This document shows, piece by piece, positions 17,330-25,836 of a DNA stretch of 64,000 nt. The stretch spans positions 37,914 to 101,913 of the forward strand of contig NZ_JOII01000020.1 of assembly GCF_000719955.1 (NCBI RefSeq), in the 5' to 3' direction. The notes beneath the pieces were generated by a model. It was not told where the DNA came from, did not search any database, and saw nothing but the letters and a program-made list of their open reading frames with translations. How positions within the stretch are numbered: position 1 is the first letter of the stretch; every line of letters starts with the position of its first letter. Source of the stretch: Streptomyces albidoflavus. GTDB lineage: Bacteria; Actinomycetota; Actinomycetes; Streptomycetales; Streptomycetaceae. Made by a program: the position numbers and the translations under genes.

Positions 17330-19357
17330 ATGTTCGACACGGTGCTCGTCGCCAACCGGGGCGAGATCGCGGTCCGCGTCATCCGCACCCTGCGCGAGCT
17401 GGGGGTGCGCTCGGTCGCGGTGTACAGCGACGCCGACGCCGACGCCCGGCACGTCCGCGAGGCCGACACGGCCGTACGGATCGGCCCGGCGGCCGCCGCC
17501 GAGAGCTACCTGCACATCCCCCGCCTGCTGGAGGCGGCCCGCCGCACCGGCGCCCAGGCGGTCCACCCCGGGTACGGCTTCCTCGCCGAGAACGCCGCCT
17601 TCGCGCGGGCCTGCGCCGAGGAGGGGCTGGTCTTCATCGGGCCGCCCGCCGACGCCATCGCGCTGATGGGCGACAAGATCCGCGCCAAGGAGACGGTGCG
17701 CGCGGCCGGGGTCCCGGTCGTCCCCGGCTCCTCGGGCAGCGGCCTGACCGACGCCGAGCTGGCCGCCGCCGCCCGCGAGATCGGCATGCCCGTCCTGCTG
17801 AAGCCGTCCGCGGGCGGCGGCGGCAAGGGGATGCGGCTGGTCCGCGAGGAGGCGGCGCTCGCCGAGGAGATCGCCGCCGCCCGGCGCGAGGCCCGCGCCT
17901 CCTTCGGCGACGACACCCTGCTGGTGGAGCGGTGGATCGACCGGCCCCGGCACATCGAGATCCAGGTGCTCGCCGACGGCCACGGCAACGTCGTCCACCT
18001 CGGCGAGCGCGAGTGCTCGCTCCAGCGCCGCCACCAGAAGATCGTCGAGGAGGCGCCGAGCGTCCTGCTGGACGAGGCGACCCGGGCCGCGATGGGCGAG
18101 GCCGCCGTCCAGGCCGCCCGCTCCTGCGGCTACACCGGCGCCGGGACGGTCGAGTTCATCGTCCCGGGCGACGACCCGGCCGGGTACTGCTTCATGGAGA
18201 TGAACACCCGTCTCCAGGTCGAGCACCCCGTCACCGAGCTGATCACCGGGGTCGACCTCGTCGCGTGGCAGCTGCGGGTGGCCGCCGGCGAACCGCTCCC
18301 CTTCGCCCAGGACGCCATCACCCTCACCGGCCACGCCGTCGAGGCCCGCCTCTGCGCCGAGGACCCCGCCCGCGGCTTCCTCCCCTCCGGCGGCACCGTC
18401 CTCGCCCTCGCCGAGCCCACCGGCCCGGGCATCCGCACCGACTCCGGCCTCAGCGAGGGCACCGAGGTCACCAGCGTCTACGACCCGATGCTCGCCAAGG
18501 TCATCGCCTACGGCCCCGACCGCCCCACCGCCCTGCGCCGCCTGCGCGCCGCCCTCGCCGGCACCGTCACCCTGGGCGTCCCCACCAACGCCGGGTTCCT
18601 GCGCCGCCTCCTCGCCCACCCGGACGTGGTCGCGGGCGCCCTCGACACCGGCCTCGTCGCCCGCGAGGCCGACGCCCTCGCCGACCCGGGCGTCCCGCCG
18701 GAGGTCTACGAGGCCGCGGCCGCCGTCCGCCTGGCCCGACTGGCCCCCGTCCCCGACGCCCGGGGCTGGAGCGACCCGTTCGCCGCCGCCGACGGCTGGC
18801 GCCTGGCGGGCCCGCCCGCACCGGTCGTCCACCATCTCCGCGTCCCCGGCCAGGAGACCGTGGCGTACACCGCCGAGGCCCCCGGCACCCACCGGGTCAC
18901 CGCCGACTCGGTCGCCGTCACCCTCGACGGCGTACGCCACTCCTTCCGCCGGGCCGGGCAGTGGCTGGCCCGCGAGGGTGACGCCTGGCAGGTCACCGAC
19001 GTCGACCCGGTCGCCGAGGCGCTGGCCGGGGCCGACCGGGCGGCCGGGGCGAAGGCGCTGACGGCGCCCATGCCGGGCACGGTGACGCTGGTCAAGGTCG
19101 CCCTCGGCGAGGAGGTCGAGGAAGGGCAGGGCCTGCTGGTGGTGGAGGCGATGAAGATGGAGCACCTCATCTGCGCCCCGCACGCCGGCACCGTCACCGA
19201 ACTCGACGTCTCCCCCGGCACCACGGTCGCCATGGACCAGGTCCTCGCCGTCGTCACCCCGCCGGAGGCCCCCGAGCTCCCGTCCGGGGACGCCCCCGCC
19301 GAGACCGCCGTCGTACGGCAGGCTCCCGCCACCCCCGCCGAGGAGGCCCAGGCATGA
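17330..19357 (+). CDS. accC: Acyl-CoA carboxylase, biotin carboxylase/carrier (alpha) subunit
   Basis: A 675-residue protein. Biotin carboxylase domains fill the first 450 residues ([23 protein letters not shown]-grasp [16 protein letters not shown], catalytic [15 protein letters not shown]). A linker follows, then a C-terminal biotinyl domain with EAMKMEH, where Lys609 carries biotin. It carboxylates biotin with ATP and bicarbonate for the partner subunit. ATG 17330 was chosen because AGGAGGA lies nine bases upstream; an earlier in-frame ATG at 17273 adds a low-complexity stretch absent from relatives. A Pro/Ala-rich tail of about 35 residues follows the biotinyl domain. It starts 62 bases after accD1 and overlaps the next gene by four bases. 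Confidence 0.92.
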   Translation: MFDTVLVANRGEIAVRVIRTLRELGVRSVAVYSDADADARHVREADTAVRIGPAAAAESYLHIPRLLEAARRTGAQAVHPGYGFLAENAAFARACAEEGLVFIGPPADAIALMGDKIRAKETVRAAGVPVVPGSSGSGLTDAELAAAAREIGMPVLLKPSAGGGGKGMRLVREEAALAEEIAAARREARASFGDDTLLVERWIDRPRHIEIQVLADGHGNVVHLGERECSLQRRHQKIVEEAPSVLLDEATRAAMGEAAVQAARSCGYTGAGTVEFIVPGDDPAGYCFMEMNTRLQVEHPVTELITGVDLVAWQLRVAAGEPLPFAQDAITLTGHAVEARLCAEDPARGFLPSGGTVLALAEPTGPGIRTDSGLSEGTEVTSVYDPMLAKVIAYGPDRPTALRRLRAALAGTVTLGVPTNAGFLRRLLAHPDVVAGALDTGLVAREADALADPGVPPEVYEAAAAVRLARLAPVPDARGWSDPFAAADGWRLAGPPAPVVHHLRVPGQETVAYTAEAPGTHRVTADSVAVTLDGVRHSFRRAGQWLAREGDAWQVTDVDPVAEALAGADRAAGAKALTAPMPGTVTLVKVALGEEVEEGQGLLVVEAMKMEHLICAPHAGTVTELDVSPGTTVAMDQVLAVVTPPEAPELPSGDAPAETAVVRQAPATPAEEAQA

Positions 19358-20331
19358 CGGAATCGCCCACCCCCGCCACCGGGCCCGGCGTCCCGGGCCT
19401 GCCCATGGTGGTCCGCGCCGACGGGCTGCCCTCCCGGGTCCGTATCCACGAGGTGGGCCCGCGCGACGGGCTCCAGAACGAGAAGACGGTCGTCCCCACC
19501 GAGGTGAAGGCCGAGTTCGTCCGGCGCCTCGCGGCGGCCGGGCTCACCACCGTGGAGGCGACCAGCTTCGTCCGCCCCGAGTGGGTGCCCCAGCTCGCCG
19601 ACGCCGAGCAGCTCTTCCCGATGCTGGACGAGGTGCGCGAGGCCGGCACCGACCTGCCCGTGCTGGTCCCCAACGCGCGGGGGCTGGACCGGGCGCTGGC
19701 CCTCGGCGCCCGGCACGTCGCGGTCTTCGCCTCGGCCACCGAGACCTTCGCCCGCCGCAACCTCAACCGGACCGTCGCCGAGTCCCTGGCCATGTTCGAG
19801 CCGGTCGTCACCCGCGCCAAGGCCGAGGGCCTGCGGGTCCGCGGCTACCTCTCGATGTGCTTCGGCGACCCGTGGGAGGGCCCGGTCCCCGAGGCCCAGG
19901 TGGTCCAGGTCGCCACCGCCCTGCACGCCATGGGCTGCGACGAACTCTCGCTCGGCGACACCATCGGCGTCGCCACCCCCGGCCAGGTCGGCTCCCTGCT
20001 GCGCGCCCTGCACGCGGCGGGCGTCGAACCCGGCGCCCTCGCCGTCCACTTCCACGACACCTACGGCCAGGCCCTCTCCAACACCCTCGCCGCCCTCCAG
20101 CACGGCGTCACCGTCGTGGACGCCTCCGCCGGGGGCCTCGGCGGCTGCCCGTACGCCCAGAGCGCCACCGGGAACCTCGCCACCGAGGACCTGGTCTGGA
20201 TGCTGCACGGCCTCGGCATCGACACCGGCACCGACCTCGGCGCGCTCGTCGCCACCAGCGACTGGCTCGCCGCCCGGCTGGGCCGCCCCAGCCCGTCCCG
20301 CACCGTCCGCGCCCTCTCCCACCAGGAGTAG
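19354..20331 (+). CDS. hmgL: Hydroxymethylglutaryl-CoA lyase
   Basis: A 325-residue TIM-barrel lyase that splits HMG-CoA into acetoacetate and acetyl-CoA, the last step of leucine degradation. The signature [11 protein letters not shown] is followed by [14 protein letters not shown], the metal-binding [12 protein letters not shown], and [18 protein letters not shown], which carries the catalytic cysteine of the glycine-rich loop. The ATGA overlap with the biotin carboxylase gene and AGGAGG upstream show translational coupling in the operon. Confidence 0.94.
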   Translation: MTESPTPATGPGVPGLPMVVRADGLPSRVRIHEVGPRDGLQNEKTVVPTEVKAEFVRRLAAAGLTTVEATSFVRPEWVPQLADAEQLFPMLDEVREAGTDLPVLVPNARGLDRALALGARHVAVFASATETFARRNLNRTVAESLAMFEPVVTRAKAEGLRVRGYLSMCFGDPWEGPVPEAQVVQVATALHAMGCDELSLGDTIGVATPGQVGSLLRALHAAGVEPGALAVHFHDTYGQALSNTLAALQHGVTVVDASAGGLGGCPYAQSATGNLATEDLVWMLHGLGIDTGTDLGALVATSDWLAARLGRPSPSRTVRALSHQE

Positions 20332-20390
20332 GACGCTCCCCCGCTCTGCCGCCGTACCCCGTCGCCGCAGCTCACTAGGAGTCGTACCCG

Positions 20391-21566
20391 ATGTCCCTGG
20401 ACCACCGGCTCTCCGCCGAACACGAGGAACTCCGCCGTACCGTCGAGGCGTTCGCCCACGACGTCATCGGCCCCAAGATCGGCGACCTCTACGAGCGCCA
20501 CGAGTTCCCCTACGAGATCGTCCGCGAGATGGGCCGAATGGGCCTGTTCGGCCTGCCCTTCCCCGAGGAGTACGGCGGCATGGGCGGCGACTACCTCGCC
20601 CTCGGCATCGCCTTGGAGGAACTGGCCCGCGTCGACTCCTCCGTCGCCATCACCCTGGAGGCGGGCGTCTCGCTGGGCGCCATGCCGATCCACCTCTTCG
20701 GCACCGAGGAGCAGAAGCGCGAGTGGCTGCCGCGCCTGTGCGCCGGCGAGATCCTCGGCGCCTTCGGCCTGACCGAGCCCGGCGCCGGCTCGGACGCGGG
20801 CGGCACCCGCACCACCGCCCGCCTCGACGAGGCGACCGACGAGTGGGTCATCAACGGCGGCAAGTGCTTCATCACCAACTCCGGCACCGACATCACCGGC
20901 CTCGTCACCGTCACCGCCGTCACCGGCCGCAAGCCCGACGGCTCCCCGCTGATCTCCGCGATCATCGTCCCCTCCGGCACCCCCGGCTTCACCGTGGCCG
21001 CCCCGTACTCCAAGGTCGGCTGGAACGCCTCCGACACCCGCGAGCTCTCCTTCGACGAGGTCCGCGTCCCCGCCGCCAACCTCCTCGGCGAACAGGGCCG
21101 CGGCTACGCCCAGTTCCTCCGCATCCTCGACGAGGGCCGCATCGCCATCGCCGCGCTGGGCACCGGCCTCGCCCAGGGCTGCGTCGACGAGTCGGTCAAG
21201 TACGCCGCCGAACGCCACGCCTTCGGCAAGCCCATCGGCGCCAACCAGGCCATCCAGTTCAAGATCGCCGACATGGACACCCGCGCCTACACCGCCCGCC
21301 TCGCCTGGCGCGACGCCGCCAGCCGCCTGGTCGCCGGCGAACCCTTCAAGAAGCAGGCCGCCGCCGCCAAGCTCCACTCCTCCACCGTCGCCGTCGACAA
21401 CGCCCGCGACGCCACCCAGATCCACGGCGGCTACGGCTTCATGAACGAGTACCCGGTCGCCCGCATGTGGCGCGACAGCAAGATTCTGGAAATCGGCGAG
21501 GGCACGAGCGAGGTCCAGCGGATGCTGATCGCGCGGGAGTTGGGGGTGGGTGGGGGGCGGGGATAG
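20391..21566 (+). CDS. acdH: Acyl-CoA dehydrogenase, isovaleryl-CoA type
   Basis: 391 residues with FAD-site motifs AFGLTEPGAGSDAGGTRTTA and ITNSGTDITGLVTVTAVTG, a central RHAFGKPIGANQAIQFKIAD and the C-terminal ATQIHGGYGFMNEYPVARMW. It is the last gene of the operon, 59 bases after hmgL, with AGGAG before the ATG. The context (methylcrotonyl-CoA carboxylase and HMG-CoA lyase) favours isovaleryl-CoA; work I recall on S. coelicolor acdH links it to branched-chain amino acid use in general. The gene ends in a GC-rich hairpin region shared with the convergent gene. Confidence 0.92.
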   Translation: MSLDHRLSAEHEELRRTVEAFAHDVIGPKIGDLYERHEFPYEIVREMGRMGLFGLPFPEEYGGMGGDYLALGIALEELARVDSSVAITLEAGVSLGAMPIHLFGTEEQKREWLPRLCAGEILGAFGLTEPGAGSDAGGTRTTARLDEATDEWVINGGKCFITNSGTDITGLVTVTAVTGRKPDGSPLISAIIVPSGTPGFTVAAPYSKVGWNASDTRELSFDEVRVPAANLLGEQGRGYAQFLRILDEGRIAIAALGTGLAQGCVDESVKYAAERHAFGKPIGANQAIQFKIADMDTRAYTARLAWRDAASRLVAGEPFKKQAAAAKLHSSTVAVDNARDATQIHGGYGFMNEYPVARMWRDSKILEIGEGTSEVQRMLIARELGVGGGRG

Positions 21567-21680
21567 CAAAGCCCCCTCCAGGGAGCCCGCCCACAGTCCG
21601 GAAGAACGACCGCCGTCGTCAGCTCCGGACACGTATCGAAGCCACGCCTCCGAGTCGCCCCGCCTACCCCGGCAACTGGC

Positions 21681-21718
21681 GGCCCCGCCCAGCCCTCCTC
21701 GGAGGACCGGGCGGGGCC
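21681..21718. terminator. Bidirectional hairpin terminator after acdH
   Basis: ggccccgccc (21681-21690) pairs perfectly with gggcggggcc (21709-21718). The loop contains a further tcctc/gagga stem. It lies between acdH and the convergent gene that ends at 21760. Confidence 0.7.
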
Positions 21719-21759
21719 TCCCGCCGAGCAATGGCGCCCGGAAGTGCGTCCCGCCCCGC

Positions 21760-22602
21760 TCAGGCAGCGCCGGCGGGCTCCGGCGCGAACTCCTCCTCTG
21801 TCGGGAGCAGGTCGGTGATCAGCTGCCACACCTGCTTCGGGTCGACACGGACAAGCTTCAGCGGGGTCGTGTCGACCACCTGGCCGGGCAGGATCGGCTC
21901 GCCGGGCAGTTCGCGGTGCCAGTAGCCGAGCGGGCCGCAGTCCCAGACGGCGAAGCCGCGCACCTGCATGGCCGCCTTGCCCTCGTCGTGGCCCTGCCAG
22001 GCGGCCGTCATCCGCCAGCTGGACCGCATCGCACCGAGGAGCTTGGCGAGGGTGGCCACCTGGGACTTCCGGGTGAGGCCCGCGCCCTTGAGCGCCTCGG
22101 CGATCCTGGCGAGTCCGTCCTCAGCGCTCAGCCCGTGCAGGCCGTCCAGCGTGTCGAGCCCGGCATCGAGCACGGCCATGGTCGTCTCCACGACCGGGGT
22201 GGCGACCTCCTCGTACTCCTCGCCCTGGAGGTTGATCATCCGGGCCAGCGCCCAGACAAGCATGTTCGGCTCCAGCCGGACGTACTCGGACTCCTCGGAA
22301 CCGGGCCACGCCTCGTGCGAGTAGACGTGGCCGTCGCCGATGGTCACGCCATGGTGCAGGGTGCCGTGCTCCCCGAGCGCTTCGACGTGGAGAACCACGG
22401 CCGGGGCGCGCAGGGTGCTGACCAGCGGGGCCAGCAGCAGGGAGAGGTCGCCCGCCTCGTCGGTCAGGCCGGCCTCCCGGAGTTCACGGTCCGGGCCTGC
22501 CAGCTCAGCCGGGACCTCCTCCCCTGCTATGCGGTGTCCGAGGACGGCGAGGTGCTGCTCGGCGAGGCGGAAACGACCTCGGGTGCTGTCGTAGGAGGGC
22601 AT
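21760..22602 (-). CDS. Conserved protein, possibly EspG-like (type VII secretion)
   Basis: A 280-residue soluble acidic protein. Features visible are a helix RFRLAEQHLAVLGHRIAG, the stretch LSLLLAPLVSTLRAPAVVLH, a turn-rich strand pair around HHGVTIGDGHVYSHE, and VRLEPNMLVWALARMINLQ, followed by two helical repeats. The order (hydrophobic helix, strand pair with DGH, then R-L-x-P and a helix) recalls the EspG chaperone fold of ESX systems; this is a pattern match only and I am unsure. It is the last gene of a five-gene leftward group (25748 to 21760) with short gaps. No signal peptide or membrane helix is seen. Confidence 0.55.
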   Translation of the reverse strand: MPSYDSTRGRFRLAEQHLAVLGHRIAGEEVPAELAGPDRELREAGLTDEAGDLSLLLAPLVSTLRAPAVVLHVEALGEHGTLHHGVTIGDGHVYSHEAWPGSEESEYVRLEPNMLVWALARMINLQGEEYEEVATPVVETTMAVLDAGLDTLDGLHGLSAEDGLARIAEALKGAGLTRKSQVATLAKLLGAMRSSWRMTAAWQGHDEGKAAMQVRGFAVWDCGPLGYWHRELPGEPILPGQVVDTTPLKLVRVDPKQVWQLITDLLPTEEEFAPEPAGAA

Positions 22603-22651
22603 GGTGTGTCACTTTCGGTCATACGGGCGGGGCGCGGAATCGGTCCGCTCC

Positions 22652-23221
22652 TCAGTCGAGCCAGGTGAGGGAGCGGGAGAAGACGGAGCGGATCGCGCCG
22701 TTCCGGGTGAGGTTGCGGGTGTCGACGCCCACCATCACGGCCGCCAGGGCCACGTCCGTCGGCGTTGCCGCTCCGGTGATGGTGAACGTGACCTTCTTGG
22801 CCTTGCCGCGTCCGTGGTGCTGAGTACGGATCTCCACCCCGTCGCGGATCAGGGCGTGGTTCTTCGTACCCCCGCTGGTGGCCTGGTACCGATAGCTCTT
22901 GCCCTCGACCTGCATCTTGACCGCACGACCCGCCCTGGTCTGCGCCCAGCGGTTCCGCCGCAGCCGGACCCCGGCTCCCCCGACGGTCAGAGAGGCGAAG
23001 AACAAGGAGGGAGTGCGCACGTACGCCCACCCGTCGAAGGCGGTGGTGGGGACGCGGTCCCCGGTCACCTCGGTCACGTGATGATCGCCGTGCCTGCGGG
23101 CCGGATATACCACCTCGATGCGCCCGAAGGACGACGCCTCCCCCCGGTACCCGAACTTCCAGTCGAGGCGGTGACCCGACCGGTCCTCCCAGCGACCAAG
23201 CGTGAATGTCTGCTTTTCCAT
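22652..23221 (-). CDS. Hypothetical beta-rich protein
   Basis: The 189 residues begin MEKQTFTLGRWEDRSGHRLD and alternate short basic and aromatic strands (FFASLTVGGAGVRLRRNRWA, YRYQATSGGTKNH). Towards the end is one hydrophobic helix (PTDVALAAVMVGVDTRNLT). A beta barrel closed by one helix would suit a Tubby/LURP-like lipid-binding fold, but I cannot confirm it. ATG 23221 was chosen over 23239 because GGAAGGA lies just upstream. It sits 49 bases from the downstream gene and 47 from the upstream one, so it is part of the leftward group. I do not recognise the family. Confidence 0.6.
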   Translation of the reverse strand: MEKQTFTLGRWEDRSGHRLDWKFGYRGEASSFGRIEVVYPARRHGDHHVTEVTGDRVPTTAFDGWAYVRTPSLFFASLTVGGAGVRLRRNRWAQTRAGRAVKMQVEGKSYRYQATSGGTKNHALIRDGVEIRTQHHGRGKAKKVTFTITGAATPTDVALAAVMVGVDTRNLTRNGAIRSVFSRSLTWLD

Positions 23222-23268
23222 GGTTCCTTCCCATCGCACCGGCCGACGCGGATGCGGGCCGTCCGCTG

Positions 23269-24447
23269 TCAGTCGAACGGGTTGAGGGCACTGCCCAGTT
23301 TCGAGGCTCCGTCGGACAGGGCCTTTCCTGCCTTTTCAGCTTTGTCACCGACCCAGTCCTTCGCCTTCTCGGCACCTTTGCTGATGTCGTCCCAGTTGTC
23401 CCAGACGAGAGTGCCCGCGTAGGCGACGCCGGTGCCGACCGCGAGACCAATGGTGACCGGGTTGGGAGCGACCATGGCGGCGGTGAGGGAGGCGTTGAAG
23501 GCGGTACCGGTCCAGTTGGAGAGGTACTTGGCCTTGTCCTCCTTCCATGCCTTGCCGTGGTCCATCGTCGCCAGGTTGGCCACGCCCCAGGCGGTGGCGA
23601 GGCCGGAACCGACGACACCGGCACCGCGCATCCAGCCGGCGGCCTTGGCGGCGTTGGCGAGACCACCACGCTGGGCGACGCGCAGGAGGTTGGCCTCACT
23701 CGCTGTCGGCAAGTAGAAGGAACCTTTACGCATATACCCCGCGAGCATTGCCGCCTCGTCCGAGCCCGAGAGCGCGCCGATCGGCAGCCGGGTGAGCCAG
23801 CTGCCCGCCCTGGGAACCCTGCCCAGTTTGTCCCAGTGACTGTTGATCAGGCGGGCGGTGAGCGTGCCAGGGGCGTTGAGCACCTTGGACGACTTGAAGT
23901 ACGAGATCAGCGACTTGCTGCCCAGTATCGCCGTCGTCGAGGAGGTGAAGAAGGCGGAGAGGTTGGCCGCGCCCTCGATGTAGGTCGAGACCGCCTTCCC
24001 CAGCTTCTCGTTCCCCGTCATCTGGGTGACCGCGTCGCCCTGCACCCGCACGAGCCAGTCGTCGAGAGTCTCGTCGTCCTCCTTCTTCAGCCAGTCGTTG
24101 TCCAGCTCTCCCTCGTTCGCCGCAGCCGCATTGGCCACCAGCAGCAGGTCGGGAGGGAGGTCTTTGTTCTTCAACTGCTCGGGCGTGAAACCCGCCAGGA
24201 GCAGCCCTGCGATCGGATCGCCGTCCTCCAGGCGCGCGTACGCCGCCTTCTTGCGCAGTTCGGGCCCGGTGTCCGAGACCCATGTCTGCACAGGCCGCAG
24301 CGAGCTGAGTTTGCCCGACACTCCGAGCGAGGACGCGCGGGTGAACGCCTCGTCGAGCTTGTCCGCCATTCCTCCCCGTCCGTCGAGCAGTTTGGCGAGC
24401 TGCTCCAGGTCCTGCGGGTTGACCAGCCTGTTCGGCTTGCCTGTCAC
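23269..24447 (-). CDS. Helical protein resembling ESX-associated substrates
   Basis: A 392-residue, mostly helical protein with a GTG start at 24447 (AAGGAG six bases upstream). The first 100 residues (NPQDLEQLAKLLDGRGGMAD, DTGPELRKKAAYARLEDGDP) form a conserved N-terminal helical module. The middle is hydrophobic and weakly conserved. The C-terminus carries FNASLTAAMVAPNPVTIGLA, a glycine-containing helix (VGTGVAYAGTLVWDNWDD) and an amphipathic tail of Gly/Ala/Lys repeats ending in NPFD. I recall similar Streptomyces proteins near EspG-like genes. No signal peptide is present, so any export would need a type VII-like route. Function is unknown. Confidence 0.6.
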   Translation of the reverse strand: MTGKPNRLVNPQDLEQLAKLLDGRGGMADKLDEAFTRASSLGVSGKLSSLRPVQTWVSDTGPELRKKAAYARLEDGDPIAGLLLAGFTPEQLKNKDLPPDLLLVANAAAANEGELDNDWLKKEDDETLDDWLVRVQGDAVTQMTGNEKLGKAVSTYIEGAANLSAFFTSSTTAILGSKSLISYFKSSKVLNAPGTLTARLINSHWDKLGRVPRAGSWLTRLPIGALSGSDEAAMLAGYMRKGSFYLPTASEANLLRVAQRGGLANAAKAAGWMRGAGVVGSGLATAWGVANLATMDHGKAWKEDKAKYLSNWTGTAFNASLTAAMVAPNPVTIGLAVGTGVAYAGTLVWDNWDDISKGAEKAKDWVGDKAEKAGKALSDGASKLGSALNPFD

Positions 24448-24551
24448 GGAAGCTCCTTGTGGTGTCCGGCGCCGAACCCCTCCCCTGACGAGGGAGGAGC
24501 ACAGGCGCGCAAACACGGTACCCACTGAACTTCATTGCGATGGTCGGCAGT

Positions 24552-25121
24552 TCAGCCCTGCTGACGCGCCCGGCTGAGCACCTCCAGCAACCGTTCCCGG
24601 TCATGGGTGGCAATCAGCAGGGCCTCCCCCTCCTCGGTCTCGACCGCGAACTCCTCCATACCCAAGGGCACCGCCCAAGCCCCGCCCATAAGCCTCGGCG
24701 GCCCCAACTCCCGACTTCTGCAGCGCATTTCTGCCAACTCGTCCGGCGTGCTGGACTTCAGGAGGGCCATCAGTTCGGACGCCGGGGGCTGTTCGCGCGC
24801 CTCCCGTATCGACTCCGGGGTGAGCGAGGCGACCGGGATCGTCTCCCGGCCCACGGTCAGTTGACCGTCCCGCACGCGGATGCGGTTGTAGCGGCGTTTG
24901 GAGAGGGGGACTCCGTTGAAGACGACGGCGAAGAGGGCTGAGGAGCCGACGATCACCAACCACACCGTGCTGTCCTCGGGGAGGAGCTTCGTGCCCTGCC
25001 AGATCACCCAGGCTGTCAGTACCAGCAGAGTGCCCACCGTCCACCGCTTCGGCAGCTTCTCCTCGTACGTCACCGCGCGCCCGTAGGTCGTCGCCTGCTC
25101 CCCGCCATTTGCCTGAGCCAT
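24552..25121 (-). CDS. Two-helix membrane protein with PH-like domain, copy A
   Basis: 189 residues. A short cytoplasmic start (AVTYEEKLPKRW) is followed by a pair of membrane helices (VGTLLVLTAWVIWQGTKLL and VWLVIVGSSALFAVVFNG). The soluble domain begins VPLSKRRYNRIRVRDGQLTV and ends GGAWAVPLGMEEFAVETEEG and LLIATHDRERLLEVL. The soluble part has the strand order of a bacterial PH-like domain, similar in layout to DUF3093. It is a paralogue of the next gene upstream (25188-25748), from which 66 bases separate it. Role unknown; membrane-associated sensing or scaffolding would fit. Confidence 0.65.
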   Translation of the reverse strand: MAQANGGEQATTYGRAVTYEEKLPKRWTVGTLLVLTAWVIWQGTKLLPEDSTVWLVIVGSSALFAVVFNGVPLSKRRYNRIRVRDGQLTVGRETIPVASLTPESIREAREQPPASELMALLKSSTPDELAEMRCRSRELGPPRLMGGAWAVPLGMEEFAVETEEGEALLIATHDRERLLEVLSRARQQG

Positions 25122-25187
25122 GCCCCGGCCCTCCGCACCCTCGTCGACCCGTCATCCAGGCCAGGCTACGATCTCCCGCCGACAGCC

Positions 25188-25748
25188 TCAGACCCCCCGC
25201 GCCCGCGTCAGCGCCCCCAGCAACCCCGCCCGGTCCCGTGTGGCGATGGCCAGGGACGTGCCCTCCGCCGTCTCCACCACCAGTTCCTCCATGCCGACCG
25301 GGACCGCCCACGCACCGCCCACCAGCCGTGGCCGGGTGAGGGCGTTGGTGCGGCGGCGGGCCTCCTTGAGCTGGGCGGGGGTGAGGGAGGCGCGGTAGTC
25401 GCGGAGGGCGGCGCGGTCCGGTTCGGCCGCGGCGGCCGCGAGGGAGACGGGGGTGAGGGAGGCGACGGGGAGGCGTTCGCGGCCTACGCGGAGTTCGCCG
25501 TCGGCGAGGCGGATGCGGTGGTAGAGGCGCTTGGAGAGGGGGACCGCGAGGAGGCAGAGGAGGAGCAGCAGGGACATGGCGCAGACGACCAGCCAGGCGG
25601 TGAGCTGGTCCGGGAGGAGCTGGAACGCCTGGTAGGCGGCCCAGAGGGCGTAGGCGGCGAGGCAGATCCGGGTCCAGGTGCGGGGCGGGTCCTCCTGGTA
25701 GGTGACCGTGCGGTCCACGGAGGGGGTGGCCTGGCCTCGCTGGTCCAT
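25188..25748 (-). CDS. Two-helix membrane protein with PH-like domain, copy B
   Basis: 186 residues starting MDQRGQATPSVDRTVTYQED with AGGAGG before the ATG. It has the same plan as its neighbour: two membrane helices (WTRICLAAYALWAAYQAFQL and WLVVCAMSLLLLLCLLA), then VPLSKRLYHRIRLADGELRV and GGAWAVPVGMEELVVETAEG. Aligned by eye, the two copies share VPLSKR.Y.RIR..DG.L.VGR, PVASLTP.S and AWAVP.GMEE..VET.EG, so they arose by tandem duplication followed by clear divergence. It is the first of the five leftward genes; the OYE gene stands 88 bases upstream on the same strand. Confidence 0.68.
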   Translation of the reverse strand: MDQRGQATPSVDRTVTYQEDPPRTWTRICLAAYALWAAYQAFQLLPDQLTAWLVVCAMSLLLLLCLLAVPLSKRLYHRIRLADGELRVGRERLPVASLTPVSLAAAAAEPDRAALRDYRASLTPAQLKEARRRTNALTRPRLVGGAWAVPVGMEELVVETAEGTSLAIATRDRAGLLGALTRARGV

Positions 25749-25836
25749 GGGGCCTCCTGTGCGGTGCGGTGGCGAGGGCGGACAGCGCACAGCGTACGAA
25801 CGTCCTCGCCACCGGGGACCGGCGGGGCGGCCGGGG

